Part shown: piece after piece, positions 9,614-17,915 of the stretch
Layout of the letters: each line of letters begins with the position of its first letter
Position numbering within the stretch: the first letter of the stretch is position 1
NCBI GenBank assembly: GCA_016703265.1
Contig: JADJCK010000006.1
Span: 186,001 to 250,000, forward strand
Length of the DNA: 64,000 bases
DNA from: a bacterium
Lineage (GTDB): Bacteria > Krumholzibacteriota > Krumholzibacteriia > LZORAL124-64-63
Direction of reading: 5' to 3'
The notes under the pieces: model-generated
The model's input: only the letters and a program-made list of their open reading frames with translations
Databases searched by the model: none
Told to the model about the DNA's origin: nothing
Made by a program: the position numbers and the translations under genes

Positions 9614-11887
9614 TCAGGTCGTCCCGGACTCCGGCGTCGCCATGAGTTCCTCGAAGGCATCGACGACGTGCGGATCGAACTGCGTGCCGACATTGGCACG
9701 GATCTCGGCCATTGCCGCCGCGGGATCCAGTCCGGTGCGGAAGGGCCTGTCCTTGGTCAACGAGAACCAGGCATCGACGACGGCCAGGATGCGCGCCCCC
9801 AGCGGGATGCTCTCGCCGGACAGGCCGTCCGGATGGCCACTGCCGTCCATGCGTTCGTGATGGTGGCGAATGAGGCTGCGCACGGCGGGATCCGGCAGCA
9901 GCGGCGCGACCAGGTCGCAGCCCTGTTCGACATGTCGGTCCACTTCGTCCCGTTCATCCCAGCTCAGCGGCGCGGCGCCCAGCACGATCTCGTCCTCGAC
10001 GCGCGCCATCCCGGCGTCGTGCAGGGTCGCGGCATACAGGAGCCGGCGCGCATCCGGCACACCCAGGCCGAGTGAACGGGCCAGGCGCGCCACCAGGTGC
10101 AGCGCTTCGGGGGTCGAGGTCGGAATGCCGGTGCGGCGCGTCTGCAGGAGAACCTGCAACGCCTCCAGCACGCGCTGCTCGTTGCCCTCGAAGTGGCGCA
10201 GCGCCGTCGTGATGATGCGCGCCAGCACCTCAAGCTGCTGGCGCTCGGGCGCGCCATAGCCGGCCTCGCCGGTTCGGCGCCCGGCGATGATCACGCCCAC
10301 AGGCTCCTCGCCGTCAACGAGCGGACAGTAGAGGCGTTCCTCCATGTCCCCGGAAGCGCCCAGGTTGAGGTCACCGACGATGGAGCCGGGATCCCTCTGC
10401 GCACGCCCGTCGAGCAGGAACCGACGCCAGGCCTCGGTCAGGATGACCGGCCGCAACCGGCGCGTCTCGTGGCGCAGGCCAAGCGAGCCGACCGGCACCA
10501 GCGCGCCGCGCCCATCGCCCAGCATCAACACGACCGCGAGCGAACCGGACAGCTCGGCGACCGTCCGCAGCACCACCGAGATCAGCTGCGACGCCTTCTC
10601 GGGCGACACCTGCAGTCCGGTCACCTGCGGCATGGCAGCCAGCTCGCCCATTTCCTTCGGCACCAGGAAGCGGAACTCGCTGCCGCCCTGCGGCAGGCGA
10701 CGCGCCTCGATGTGCCCGCCGTGCAACTGCACGATATGCCGCGCGATGCTCAGGCCGAGCCCCGAGCCTTCCGCCTGCTGCGCGGCGCCTTCGGCGCGGT
10801 AGAACTCGCGGAAGATGCGGCGGATGTCCTCGCTCGGGATGCCGGGCCCGTCGTCTTGCACGCTGACCGCGACGGAGGCCTCTTCCTCGGACAGCACGAT
10901 GCGCACGTGTCCGCCGGCGGGCGTGTACTTCACGGCGTTGCCGAGCAGATTGACGATCACCTGACGGATCAGGTCGGCGTCCACTTCGGCGCGCGGCAGG
11001 AACGCCGGCGCTTCGACGGCCACCTGCAGGCCGCGGGCGTTGCTCGAGGGAGCCAGGGCGCGCACGGCCTCGTGAACCAGCGTCGACAGTTCGACCGGTT
11101 CGAGCGTCATGAGTTGCGGGCCGAACTCGACGCGCGTGAAATCGAGGATGCGGTCGACCATGCGCAGCAGGCGGCCGGACTCGGAGCGGATCACACCGAG
11201 GAACTCGACCGCGTGCGGGAAGCCTTCGTTGCCGACCTGCCCCAGGAGCACCTCGGTGTAGGCCGTGATCGCCGTGAGCGGCGCATTGAAATCGTGGCTG
11301 GCCATGGCGACGAACCGGCCCTGGAGCCGGTTCAGGCGGCCCAGGGCGTGATTCTCGCCGGCCAGGCGGACCACTTCCGCCTGCAGCGCCGCCAGTGCCG
11401 CCAGCGAACTGAGTGCCGCCATCGCCGAGGCTGCGACCGGTGCCAGCACCTGCCGTCGGGCCGCGTCGGCTGCGGGCCCCGCTTCGCCCGCCATCGCCAG
11501 AACCATGACGGGCGGTTCACCGGCCGCCACCACGGTCACCGCGCCGGCCAGCGGCGCCTGCGACCAGTTGCTGCGGCCGGCTGCGGCCGAGCGCACGGCG
11601 GGCCATCCGCCCGCCGGCGCGCTCCAGCCGGAACTGCCGTCCGGGGCGGTGGCCAGGCACCAGGGCCGGCCCGTGTCCCAGGTGGCGTCGAGGGCCGCGG
11701 CCTGCAGCGGGTCGATCGCCACTGCCACGCCTGCCGAGCCGGGCACGAGGCGCAACGACTCCAGCGCCGCCTCCATGGTGTCGACCACGAGCGGCGACTC
11801 GCCGGCGAGCGACAGGCGCGACCAGAACTCCGCGACGGCATTGACGTCGCGCGCCCTTTCACTCGGTGTGGAGGTGATGGTCTGCAT
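9614..11887 (-). CDS. Cytoplasmic hybrid histidine kinase with C-terminal GAF and HD-GYP-like domain
   Basis: 757 residues and no membrane segment. An N-terminal sensor-like region (1 to 180) precedes HisKA with His198 in MASHDFNAPLT, a variant of the usual SHELRTPL. HATPase follows (NAVKYTPAGG, DDGPGIP, GSGLGLSI), then a GAF-like domain (about 420 to 570) and an HD-GYP domain (about 590 to 750). Here the metal-binding HD survives (LHDAGMARV), as do HHHE.MDG and the later VVDAW Asp, but GYP reads GHP and the usual HDIGK lysine is Met. It could therefore be a c-di-GMP phosphodiesterase regulated by the kinase module, or a binding module; the sequence does not decide. It shares its layout with the kinase at 6556-9186. 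Confidence 0.87.
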   Translation of the reverse strand: MQTITSTPSERARDVNAVAEFWSRLSLAGESPLVVDTMEAALESLRLVPGSAGVAVAIDPLQAAALDATWDTGRPWCLATAPDGSSGWSAPAGGWPAVRSAAAGRSNWSQAPLAGAVTVVAAGEPPVMVLAMAGEAGPAADAARRQVLAPVAASAMAALSSLAALAALQAEVVRLAGENHALGRLNRLQGRFVAMASHDFNAPLTAITAYTEVLLGQVGNEGFPHAVEFLGVIRSESGRLLRMVDRILDFTRVEFGPQLMTLEPVELSTLVHEAVRALAPSSNARGLQVAVEAPAFLPRAEVDADLIRQVIVNLLGNAVKYTPAGGHVRIVLSEEEASVAVSVQDDGPGIPSEDIRRIFREFYRAEGAAQQAEGSGLGLSIARHIVQLHGGHIEARRLPQGGSEFRFLVPKEMGELAAMPQVTGLQVSPEKASQLISVVLRTVAELSGSLAVVLMLGDGRGALVPVGSLGLRHETRRLRPVILTEAWRRFLLDGRAQRDPGSIVGDLNLGASGDMEERLYCPLVDGEEPVGVIIAGRRTGEAGYGAPERQQLEVLARIITTALRHFEGNEQRVLEALQVLLQTRRTGIPTSTPEALHLVARLARSLGLGVPDARRLLYAATLHDAGMARVEDEIVLGAAPLSWDERDEVDRHVEQGCDLVAPLLPDPAVRSLIRHHHERMDGSGHPDGLSGESIPLGARILAVVDAWFSLTKDRPFRTGLDPAAAMAEIRANVGTQFDPHVVDAFEELMATPESGTT

Positions 11888-11898
11888 GACGCCTCGCC

Positions 11899-12924
11899 TC
11901 AGGACTTCGGTGTCGGGTCGTCGGAGCCCGGGCCAGGGATGCCCGCGCTCGTGCCTGAGGTCATGATCAGTTCGGGATCCCCCAGCCGCGTCCGGCGCTC
12001 GCGCACGACGACGCTGCGGGGGTTCGCCTTGCCGTACTTCTTGAGTTCGGCCAGGGTGTCGCTCAGTTCGGCCGGATGCGTGAAGCGGCCCCTGACGTCG
12101 GTGATGAGGGCGACGGTCAGCGCGATGAGCGGGAATCGTTCGCGGACACCGGCCCGATTCTCGACCTCGAGATACCCCCGCTCCGCGTCCGGCGCGTCGT
12201 GCAGGGCCACCACGCCGGCATCGAACTCCTCGATGATCCGGCGACCCAGTTCGCCGGCGCCTTCCGACGCGGTCGCAACCACGAAATCGTCGCCGCCCAC
12301 ATGCCCGACAAACACCCCTCCGGGGCCGTACTTCTGGGCGCAGCCGACCAGGACGCCGGCGGTGTACGAAATGGCGCGATCGCCGCGCGCGTAGCCGTAG
12401 TGGTCGTTGAAGCTCTTGAAGCGGTCGATGTCGACGTACATCAGCGCGAAGTCGTCGCCCCGGCCCAGCCGTGTCTGGATCTCGCGCTCGATCGCCCGGT
12501 TGCCCGGCAGCCCGGTCAGCGGGTTGGCTTCCCGCTCCCGGCGCGTGGCTTCAAGTAGATTGCTCACCCGCAGCAGCAACTCGTCGTGGCTGAAGGGTTT
12601 GACGATGTAGTCGTTGGCTCCGCCGCGCAGGCCGAGGACCTTGTCGGCGGCGTCGCTCTTGGCCGTCAGCAGGATCACCGGCAGCCGTGCCGTCTCGAAC
12701 CCGGCACGAATGATCTCGAGGACGGAAAATCCGTCCCGGCGGGGCATCATGACATCCAGCAGGACGAGGTCCGGTCGGAAGCTGGCCACGGCCTGCCAGG
12801 CTTCTTCACCGTCCTCGGCCAGACGTACCTCGAAACCCTCCTGTTCGAGCAGGAACTGGAGGATTCTCCGGATGTGCGGCTCGTCATCGGCGACGAGAAT
12901 CCGGGCTTTGGCGGCCATCGACAT
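11899..12924 (-). CDS. Response regulator with GGDEF-type domain (PleD-like), degenerate active site
   Basis: 341 residues: receiver domain 8 to 125 with phospho-acceptor Asp57 (LLDVMMP), then a GGDEF domain from about 137 (NPLTGLPGNRAIE) to 310. The substrate-side VDIDRFKSFND motif is intact, but the signature reads GGDDF at 211 to 215, so the usual catalytic glutamate is an aspartate. There is no RxxD inhibitory site just upstream. It may be a weak cyclase or a nucleotide sensor. Together with two HD-GYP-bearing kinases it points to a c-di-GMP circuit. It is the first gene of the five-gene signalling block and lies 11 bases before the next one. The start could be the ATG at 12924 or at 12918. 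Confidence 0.88.
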   Translation of the reverse strand: MSMAAKARILVADDEPHIRRILQFLLEQEGFEVRLAEDGEEAWQAVASFRPDLVLLDVMMPRRDGFSVLEIIRAGFETARLPVILLTAKSDAADKVLGLRGGANDYIVKPFSHDELLLRVSNLLEATRREREANPLTGLPGNRAIEREIQTRLGRGDDFALMYVDIDRFKSFNDHYGYARGDRAISYTAGVLVGCAQKYGPGGVFVGHVGGDDFVVATASEGAGELGRRIIEEFDAGVVALHDAPDAERGYLEVENRAGVRERFPLIALTVALITDVRGRFTHPAELSDTLAELKKYGKANPRSVVVRERRTRLGDPELIMTSGTSAGIPGPGSDDPTPKS

Positions 12925-13147
12925 CCCCGGTCTGAGAGGCGAAGCACCACCGGGTCCCGACGGGACACCGGTATCATCGCACCGGAACGCAAAGCGCATG
13001 CCAGCACGGCAATTCGGACCACGGCCGTCCGTTGCCGACGGCGATCCCGGTGGTCCGGTTCCCCCTGCTATTCGGCTGTTCCGGGCTGGATCTTGAGGAC
13101 GGGAACCCGAAATAGGTGCCGGCGCGGTCGTCTCCGGCAGGCAGGTG

Positions 13148-14157
13148 TCAGCGCCAGGAGGCCAGGGGCGCCCGCGCGAAGCTGTCGAGGGACAGGGGAT
13201 CGGTGCGCCCGGCGGCCAGGTGGCACCAGCCGGCGTAGGCGATCATGGCGGCGTTGTCGGTGCAGTAGACACGCTCGGGCGGCAGGAAGTGCAGCCCCCG
13301 GCGCCCCGCCTCGTCGGCAATGCGCTCACGCAGCCTGCCGTTGGCTGCAACGCCCCCGGCCAGGTACACGGCGCGGGCGCGCTTCCGGCGCGCGGCCTGG
13401 AACAGCCTGTGGCACAGGACATCGACGATGGCTTCCTGGGCCTCCAGGCAGACATCGGCAATGGTCTGTTCGTCGAGGGCCGCGGCAGCGCCTCGACAAC
13501 CGTGCGCACCGCGGTCTTCAGGCCGCTGAAGCTGAACACCGTGCGGCTGTCGCTCATGAGCGGGCGCGGGAAGGTGAAACGTCCCGGGTGCCCGCGCCGT
13601 GCGGCGGCATCCACCGGCGGGCCTCCCGGATACGGCAGGCCGAGGAGTTTCGCCGTCTTGTCGAAAGCCTCGCCGGCGGCATCATCCAGGGTGCCGCCGA
13701 GCCGTTCGTAGACGCCGACCTCGGGCATGTGGACCACCTCGGTGTGGCCGCCCGAAACGATGAGCACGGTCGCCGGAAGCACCAGGTCGGCGGTCAGGGC
13801 GTTGGCCAGGATATGCCCTTCGAGGTGGTGCACGCCGACCAGCGGCAGGTCGGCGGCGAAGCACAGGGCCTTGGCCGTCGACAGTCCCACCAGCAGCGCC
13901 CCCAGCAGCCCCGGTCCCGCGGTGACCGCGACGCCGTCCAGGTCGCGCAGGCGCAGCTGCTGCCGCTCCATGAGCAGGTCGACCATCGGCAGCAGGTTGA
14001 CCAGGTGCGCGCGGCTGGCCAGCTCGGGGACCACGCCGCCGAACACGCCGTGCAGGTCGACCTGCGAACTGAGCAGGTTGGCCGAGACACCGCGCCCGCT
14101 GTCGTAAAGGGCCACGCTGGTGTCGTCGCAGGACGTCTCGATGCCGAGGACCTTCAC
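13148..14157 (-). CDS. tsaD: tRNA N6-adenosine threonylcarbamoyltransferase TsaD, interrupted by a frameshift
   Basis: Transfers the threonylcarbamoyl group to A37 of ANN-decoding tRNAs with TsaB and TsaE; essential in most bacteria. N-terminal signatures are clear: VLGIETSCDDT, the metal-binding HHLEGHILA, VSGGHT and FSFSGLKTAV. After VRTVVEAL the frame goes wrong. One base is missing near plus-strand 13481-13488; restoring it gives AALDEQTIADVCLEAQEA and then YLAGGVAANGRLRERI through YCTDNAAMIAYAG to the stop at 13148. The corrected product is 336 residues, the normal length. The start is the GTG at 14157, which overlaps the preceding stop as GTGA. Because the gene is essential and both halves are otherwise intact, a sequencing or assembly error is the likeliest cause. 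Confidence 0.9.
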
Positions 14158-15878
14158 CGCGCACCCTCCGGCGGCAGCGAGGGCCACAGCCGTTCGCGCA
14201 GTTCAGCCACACCGCTCGCCTCGCGTTCGAGGGCCAGCCACTGCGGCCCGATCGCGGCGGCGACCTCGCGCACGAGCACGCCGCGACTCGACATCTCGCG
14301 GGCTGCCGCGGTGCCGGCCAGCCCGTGGACATAGCAGCCAAGCAGTGCCGCATCGCGGGCCGGAAGCCCCTGCGCCAGGAGGCCCGCGATCAGGCCGGCC
14401 AGGACGTCGCCGGAGCCGCCGCGCGCCAGAGCATCGTCGCCGGTCGCGTTGACGAACGCGCCCTCGCCGGGCACGCCGATGAAGGCCGGCGAGCCCTTGA
14501 GGACAACCACGGCGCCCCAGGTGTCGGCCGCCCACGCCGCCAGTTCCAGGCGCCGCGCCGCGACCTCCGCGACCGGCAGTCCCGCCAGCCGGGCGAATTC
14601 GCCGGGATGCGGCGTCAGGACCACCTGGCGGCCACCAAAGGCAGGCGTCACGCCGCCGCGCGCCAGCGCATTGAGGCCATCGGCATCGACGACCATCGGC
14701 AAGGTCGAGCGCAGCAGCAGGTCGCGCACCCAGGCATCGGTCGCGGGATCATCGCCGAGTCCCGGCCCGATCACGAGCGCGTCGGCGCCGGCCAGCAGGG
14801 CGTCGACGTCACGCGCTTCCGGCGGCGCCAGCGTCCCGGCTGCAGTCTCTGCCAGCGGGCGAACCAGGGCCTCAGGAAGCGCCACGCGCAGGGCCGTCTC
14901 GAGCCCGGCCGGCGCCGCCACGGTCACCAGCCCGGCACCCGAGCGCAGGCCGCCAAGGGCGGCCAGGTGCGCGGCGCCACCGTAGGCCCGCGAGCCGGCG
15001 AGCACGACCAGGCTGCCGCACTGCCCCTTGTGCACGGACGTCGGGCGCGGCGGCAGCAGGCCCAGGTAGTCCTGACGCTGCAGCCAGTGCCACGGTCCCG
15101 CCAGTTTCCCGCACACCGCAGGGTCGAAGCCGATGTCCACGACCTCGAGCCGACCGGCGTAGTCGCGCCCCGGCGGCAGCAGCAGGCCCAGCTTGGGCAG
15201 CCCGATGGTCACCGTCACGTCGGCCGCCACGGCCACGGGATCGACCGTGCCGTCGTCACCGTTCACGCCGGACGGCACGTCCACCGCCAGCGTGGGCACC
15301 GCGGCATCATTCATCGCGCGGAACAGCGCCGCCAGTTCACGACCCAGGGCGCCCTGCCTGCCCGTCCCGAGCACGGCGTCGACGACCACCGTCGCCTCTC
15401 CCGACAACTCGTCATAGGCCTCGACCCAGGCCTCGGGCGGCGGCGCCACGACCTCCACGCCATCGGGCAGGCGCTCCAGGTTCTTCAGTGCTTCCTTCGA
15501 GAGTTCCTTCGGCCCGGCCAGCAGCAGCACGATCGCGGCCAGTCCTTCCTCGTGCACCAGGCGCGCCACGACCAGGCCGTCACCGCCGTTGTTCCCCTTG
15601 CCGCAGACGACCAGCACCGTGGCGCCGCCGGCCTCGTCGCTACCGCCCTCGTGCCCTTCGCAGGCACTGTCGCCGCACGCGTGGGCGTGGTCGTGGTCGT
15701 GGCCGTGGTCGTGGCCATGATCGTGCCCGTGCCCGCTGTCGGCGTGCTCGGCCACGAATTCCAGCACGTGGTCGGCCAGGGCCCGGCCGGCGCGTTCCAT
15801 CAGTTCCGAGGCCGGCACGCCGCCGTCGATCGTGGCACGATCAATGGCCGCCATCTGCTTCGCCGTGCACACCCTCAT
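14154..15878 (-). CDS. nnrD: Bifunctional NAD(P)H-hydrate epimerase / dehydratase with His-rich insert
   Basis: Repairs damaged hydrated NAD(P)H. The N-terminal YjeF_N epimerase domain (1 to about 230; CGKGNNGGDG) interconverts the R and S hydrates, and the C-terminal ribokinase-like domain (about 250 to 570; VIGPGLGD, GGSGDVLAGLIAGLL) dehydrates the S form with ADP. 574 residues, close to the E. coli fused enzyme plus one insert. Residues 50 to 76, between the first helices and the nucleotide-binding loop, are a run of about a dozen His alternating with Gly/Asp, followed by two Cys. That looks like a metal-binding loop and is not part of the usual enzyme. It overlaps the HAD gene upstream (ATGA) and tsaD downstream (GTGA), so the three are translationally coupled. 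Confidence 0.95.
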   Translation of the reverse strand: MRVCTAKQMAAIDRATIDGGVPASELMERAGRALADHVLEFVAEHADSGHGHDHGHDHGHDHDHAHACGDSACEGHEGGSDEAGGATVLVVCGKGNNGGDGLVVARLVHEEGLAAIVLLLAGPKELSKEALKNLERLPDGVEVVAPPPEAWVEAYDELSGEATVVVDAVLGTGRQGALGRELAALFRAMNDAAVPTLAVDVPSGVNGDDGTVDPVAVAADVTVTIGLPKLGLLLPPGRDYAGRLEVVDIGFDPAVCGKLAGPWHWLQRQDYLGLLPPRPTSVHKGQCGSLVVLAGSRAYGGAAHLAALGGLRSGAGLVTVAAPAGLETALRVALPEALVRPLAETAAGTLAPPEARDVDALLAGADALVIGPGLGDDPATDAWVRDLLLRSTLPMVVDADGLNALARGGVTPAFGGRQVVLTPHPGEFARLAGLPVAEVAARRLELAAWAADTWGAVVVLKGSPAFIGVPGEGAFVNATGDDALARGGSGDVLAGLIAGLLAQGLPARDAALLGCYVHGLAGTAAAREMSSRGVLVREVAAAIGPQWLALEREASGVAELRERLWPSLPPEGAR

Positions 15879-16630
15879 GCCCGCGCCCTTTCGTCCGTCG
15901 TCCCCTGGTTGAGCTTCGCCAGCACATCCAGCAGCTGCATCAGGTCGTCGACCACATAGTCCGGCTCGGGCCCCTGCCCGGCCACCTTGTCGGCGTACTG
16001 CGAATAGAGGTCGCCGTAGCGGGCATAGACCGTGTGCAGTCCCGCGTTCCGCCCGCCCAGGATATCGCGTTCCTTCCAGTCGCCGATGACCAGGGCCCGG
16101 TCCGCCGACACGCCTAGCTGCTCGAGCGCCATGCGGAAGCCCTCGGGGTCCGGCTTGCGATGCCCGGTGTCGTCGAAGGTCAGCACCACATCGAAGGCGT
16201 GCTGCAGACCCAGCGCCGTCAGGCGCAGCCAGGCCTCGAACCGCGGTGCGTCGCTGACCACGGCCAGCTTGTACCCGTCCTTCAGCAGGCGATTGAGCAC
16301 GAAGTTGGCGTGCGGATAGAGCACCAGCGAGGCATCGCGCGCGCGCCGGTAGGCGATCACGGCGGCGGCCAGCACCCGGTCGTCGGTACGGCCGATGGTC
16401 TGCTCGAGGAAGAAGTTGAACACCCGCTGATGCTCGATGCCCTTGTCGCGATAGATGGCGAAGATGCCGTCGATGGCCTCGCGCCTCTTCACCGGCAGGC
16501 CGGTGTCGATCATGGCGTCGACCGCGGCGGCGATGGATTCCTCCTTCGCCTTCATGAAGTCGGTCAGGGTATTGTCGAGGTCGAAGATCACCGCATCGAT
16601 CGCGCGTGCTGCCACACCGGCACCTTTCAT
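15875..16630 (-). CDS. HAD-superfamily hydrolase (phosphatase)
   Basis: 251 residues with all four HAD motifs: DLDNTLTDF (nucleophile Asp), VVSDAPR, the KPDP lysine and GDWKERDILGG. The cap domain is helical (type C1), as in phosphoglycolate phosphatase-like and haloacid-dehalogenase-like enzymes. The substrate cannot be told from sequence; house-cleaning of phosphorylated metabolites would fit its place next to the NAD(P)HX repair enzyme, but that is inference. It is the first gene of the minus-strand nnrD-tsaD unit, and its start lies 112 bases from the divergent CPBP protease gene, so the promoter for this unit should be in that gap. Confidence 0.88.
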   Translation of the reverse strand: MKGAGVAARAIDAVIFDLDNTLTDFMKAKEESIAAAVDAMIDTGLPVKRREAIDGIFAIYRDKGIEHQRVFNFFLEQTIGRTDDRVLAAAVIAYRRARDASLVLYPHANFVLNRLLKDGYKLAVVSDAPRFEAWLRLTALGLQHAFDVVLTFDDTGHRKPDPEGFRMALEQLGVSADRALVIGDWKERDILGGRNAGLHTVYARYGDLYSQYADKVAGQGPEPDYVVDDLMQLLDVLAKLNQGTTDERARA

Positions 16631-16742
16631 TGGCGAATCCCGCGGGTCATACTAACCTTTTCTCCCGCCGAATGCACATCCGGCGAGGCCACCCCACTGC
16701 GCCAATCGGCGGCCCCGCGCCGCGCCGAAGGAACCGGCCCCC

Positions 16743-17552
16743 ATGTTCGACCTGCGCAACCTGCGGGCCACAACCGCCACCGGCCTCTGGGAGAGCTGGA
16801 GCCGCGGCCGCGTGCTGGCCCTGGCCTTCCTGCTGGTGCTCGGCAACTTCGCCTTCCAGCTGGCCTGGTACGACCGCGTCGGCGGCCTGTTCGCCCCCGT
16901 GGCGGCGGGCGCGATCGGCGGCGTCTTCCTGCCCTTGCTGGTGCTCGGCTGGCGCTGGCGCTGGCGCCGGGCCCACGACTTCGGGCTGGACCGGCCGACG
17001 CCGGTGGCCGCCGCCGGCGCGGTCCTGATGGCCCTGGCCGCGCTGGCGCCCGGTTCGCTGCTGGCCTACCTGTCGTTGAAGCTGCATCCGGTCGATGCGC
17101 AGTGGCTGGCGAACTACACCCAGAACCTGCCGGTCTCGGCGACGGAGATCGCCGTCGCGGCCTTCGCCGTCGTCATCTGCGGCCCCCTGGCCGAGGAGAT
17201 CATCTTCCGCGGGCTCATCCACCGCGTCTTCAGCCGCACCTGGGGACCCTGGCCGGCGATCGCGGCCTCGTCCATCGTCTTCGGACTGGTGCACGGGGAG
17301 CCCTGGTACCTGCTGGGGCTGATCGGCGTCGGCCTGATGCTGGCGTTCATCTGGGAGGCGACCGGTTCACTCACCGCCTGCTGGCTGGCCCACGCCGTTC
17401 ACAACGGGATTTCGCTGGGTGTGATGGTGGCCGAAGGTCCGGCCGGCGCGGAGCCGACGACACCGACGCCGGTGGACCTGGCGCTGGCGGCAGGCTCGCT
17501 GGTGATGCTGGTCCTGGTCGGCCGCTGGCTGCGGCGGGCGGCGGCACCCTGA
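16743..17552 (+). CDS. CPBP-family intramembrane glutamic endopeptidase (CAAX protease-like)
   Basis: Polytopic inner-membrane protein of 269 residues with about seven hydrophobic segments. The Abi/CPBP catalytic motifs are in order: AEEIIFRG (the tandem glutamates, near 143), FGLVHG near 182, and CWLAHAVHN near 215. Family members cleave membrane-bound substrates or act in CAAX-like processing and, in some phages and Gram-positives, bacteriocin immunity; the substrate here is unknown. It stands alone on the plus strand between two minus-strand blocks, so it should have its own promoter in the 112-base divergent gap. Confidence 0.9.
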   Translation: MFDLRNLRATTATGLWESWSRGRVLALAFLLVLGNFAFQLAWYDRVGGLFAPVAAGAIGGVFLPLLVLGWRWRWRRAHDFGLDRPTPVAAAGAVLMALAALAPGSLLAYLSLKLHPVDAQWLANYTQNLPVSATEIAVAAFAVVICGPLAEEIIFRGLIHRVFSRTWGPWPAIAASSIVFGLVHGEPWYLLGLIGVGLMLAFIWEATGSLTACWLAHAVHNGISLGVMVAEGPAGAEPTTPTPVDLALAAGSLVMLVLVGRWLRRAAAP

Positions 17553-17589
17553 CCAGGCGCCATCGCGGTATCGCCGGATCTGCGGTGAA

Positions 17590-17612
17590 GGCCGGCCGCC
17601 GCACGGCCGGCC
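17590..17612. terminator. Hairpin between convergent genes, possible bidirectional terminator
   Basis: Perfect 8-bp inverted repeat GGCCGGCC / GGCCGGCC with a 7-base loop, lying between the ends of the CPBP gene (plus) and the zinc-ribbon gene (minus). There is no T tract on either side, so it may act only as a weak or factor-assisted terminator. Confidence 0.45.
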
Positions 17613-17625
17613 CACCCCCGAACCG

Positions 17626-17811
17626 CTACTTCGCCGACTCGCGCAGCCCCTTGCCGAAGCTGATCTCGCCGTTGTCGATGCGGATGCTGAACCCGCAGCC
17701 CGGATTGTGGCAAACCCAGGCTTTGTAATGGATGGCTGCGCCGTCGCGGCCGTAATCCGACAGCGGCAGGAGCATGCCCTCGCCGCACTTCTTGCAATCA
17801 GGATACTCCAT
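17626..17811 (-). CDS. Small zinc-ribbon protein, function unknown
   Basis: 61 residues starting at the ATG at 17811, with GGGAGG 7 bases upstream. It shows a CKKC pair near the N-terminus and a C-x4-C pair (CHNPGC) near residue 40, the pattern of a four-cysteine zinc ribbon. Between them is LLPLSDYGRDGAAIHYKAWVC, which resembles the small topoisomerase-like or cold-shock-adjacent zinc fingers found as orphan genes in many bacteria. Upstream there is an unusually AT-rich stretch (17871-17906) that probably holds its promoter and contains an imperfect palindrome CAAATTCGTATGGTATTTG. I do not recognise a specific function. Confidence 0.7.
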   Translation of the reverse strand: MEYPDCKKCGEGMLLPLSDYGRDGAAIHYKAWVCHNPGCGFSIRIDNGEISFGKGLRESAK

Positions 17812-17915
17812 CCTCACGTCCTCCCTCGGGTTCCCGGCATGGGCGCCGGGCCGGTCCCGGGGCAAAGCATATCAAATTCGTATGGTATTTGTCTCGATAA
17901 AATAACGAACCCGGC

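Noticed and set aside
16743..17552. CPBP protease as a phage-defence abortive-infection gene
   Set aside because: It is a solitary gene with no defence partners; the family is mostly housekeeping or unknown.
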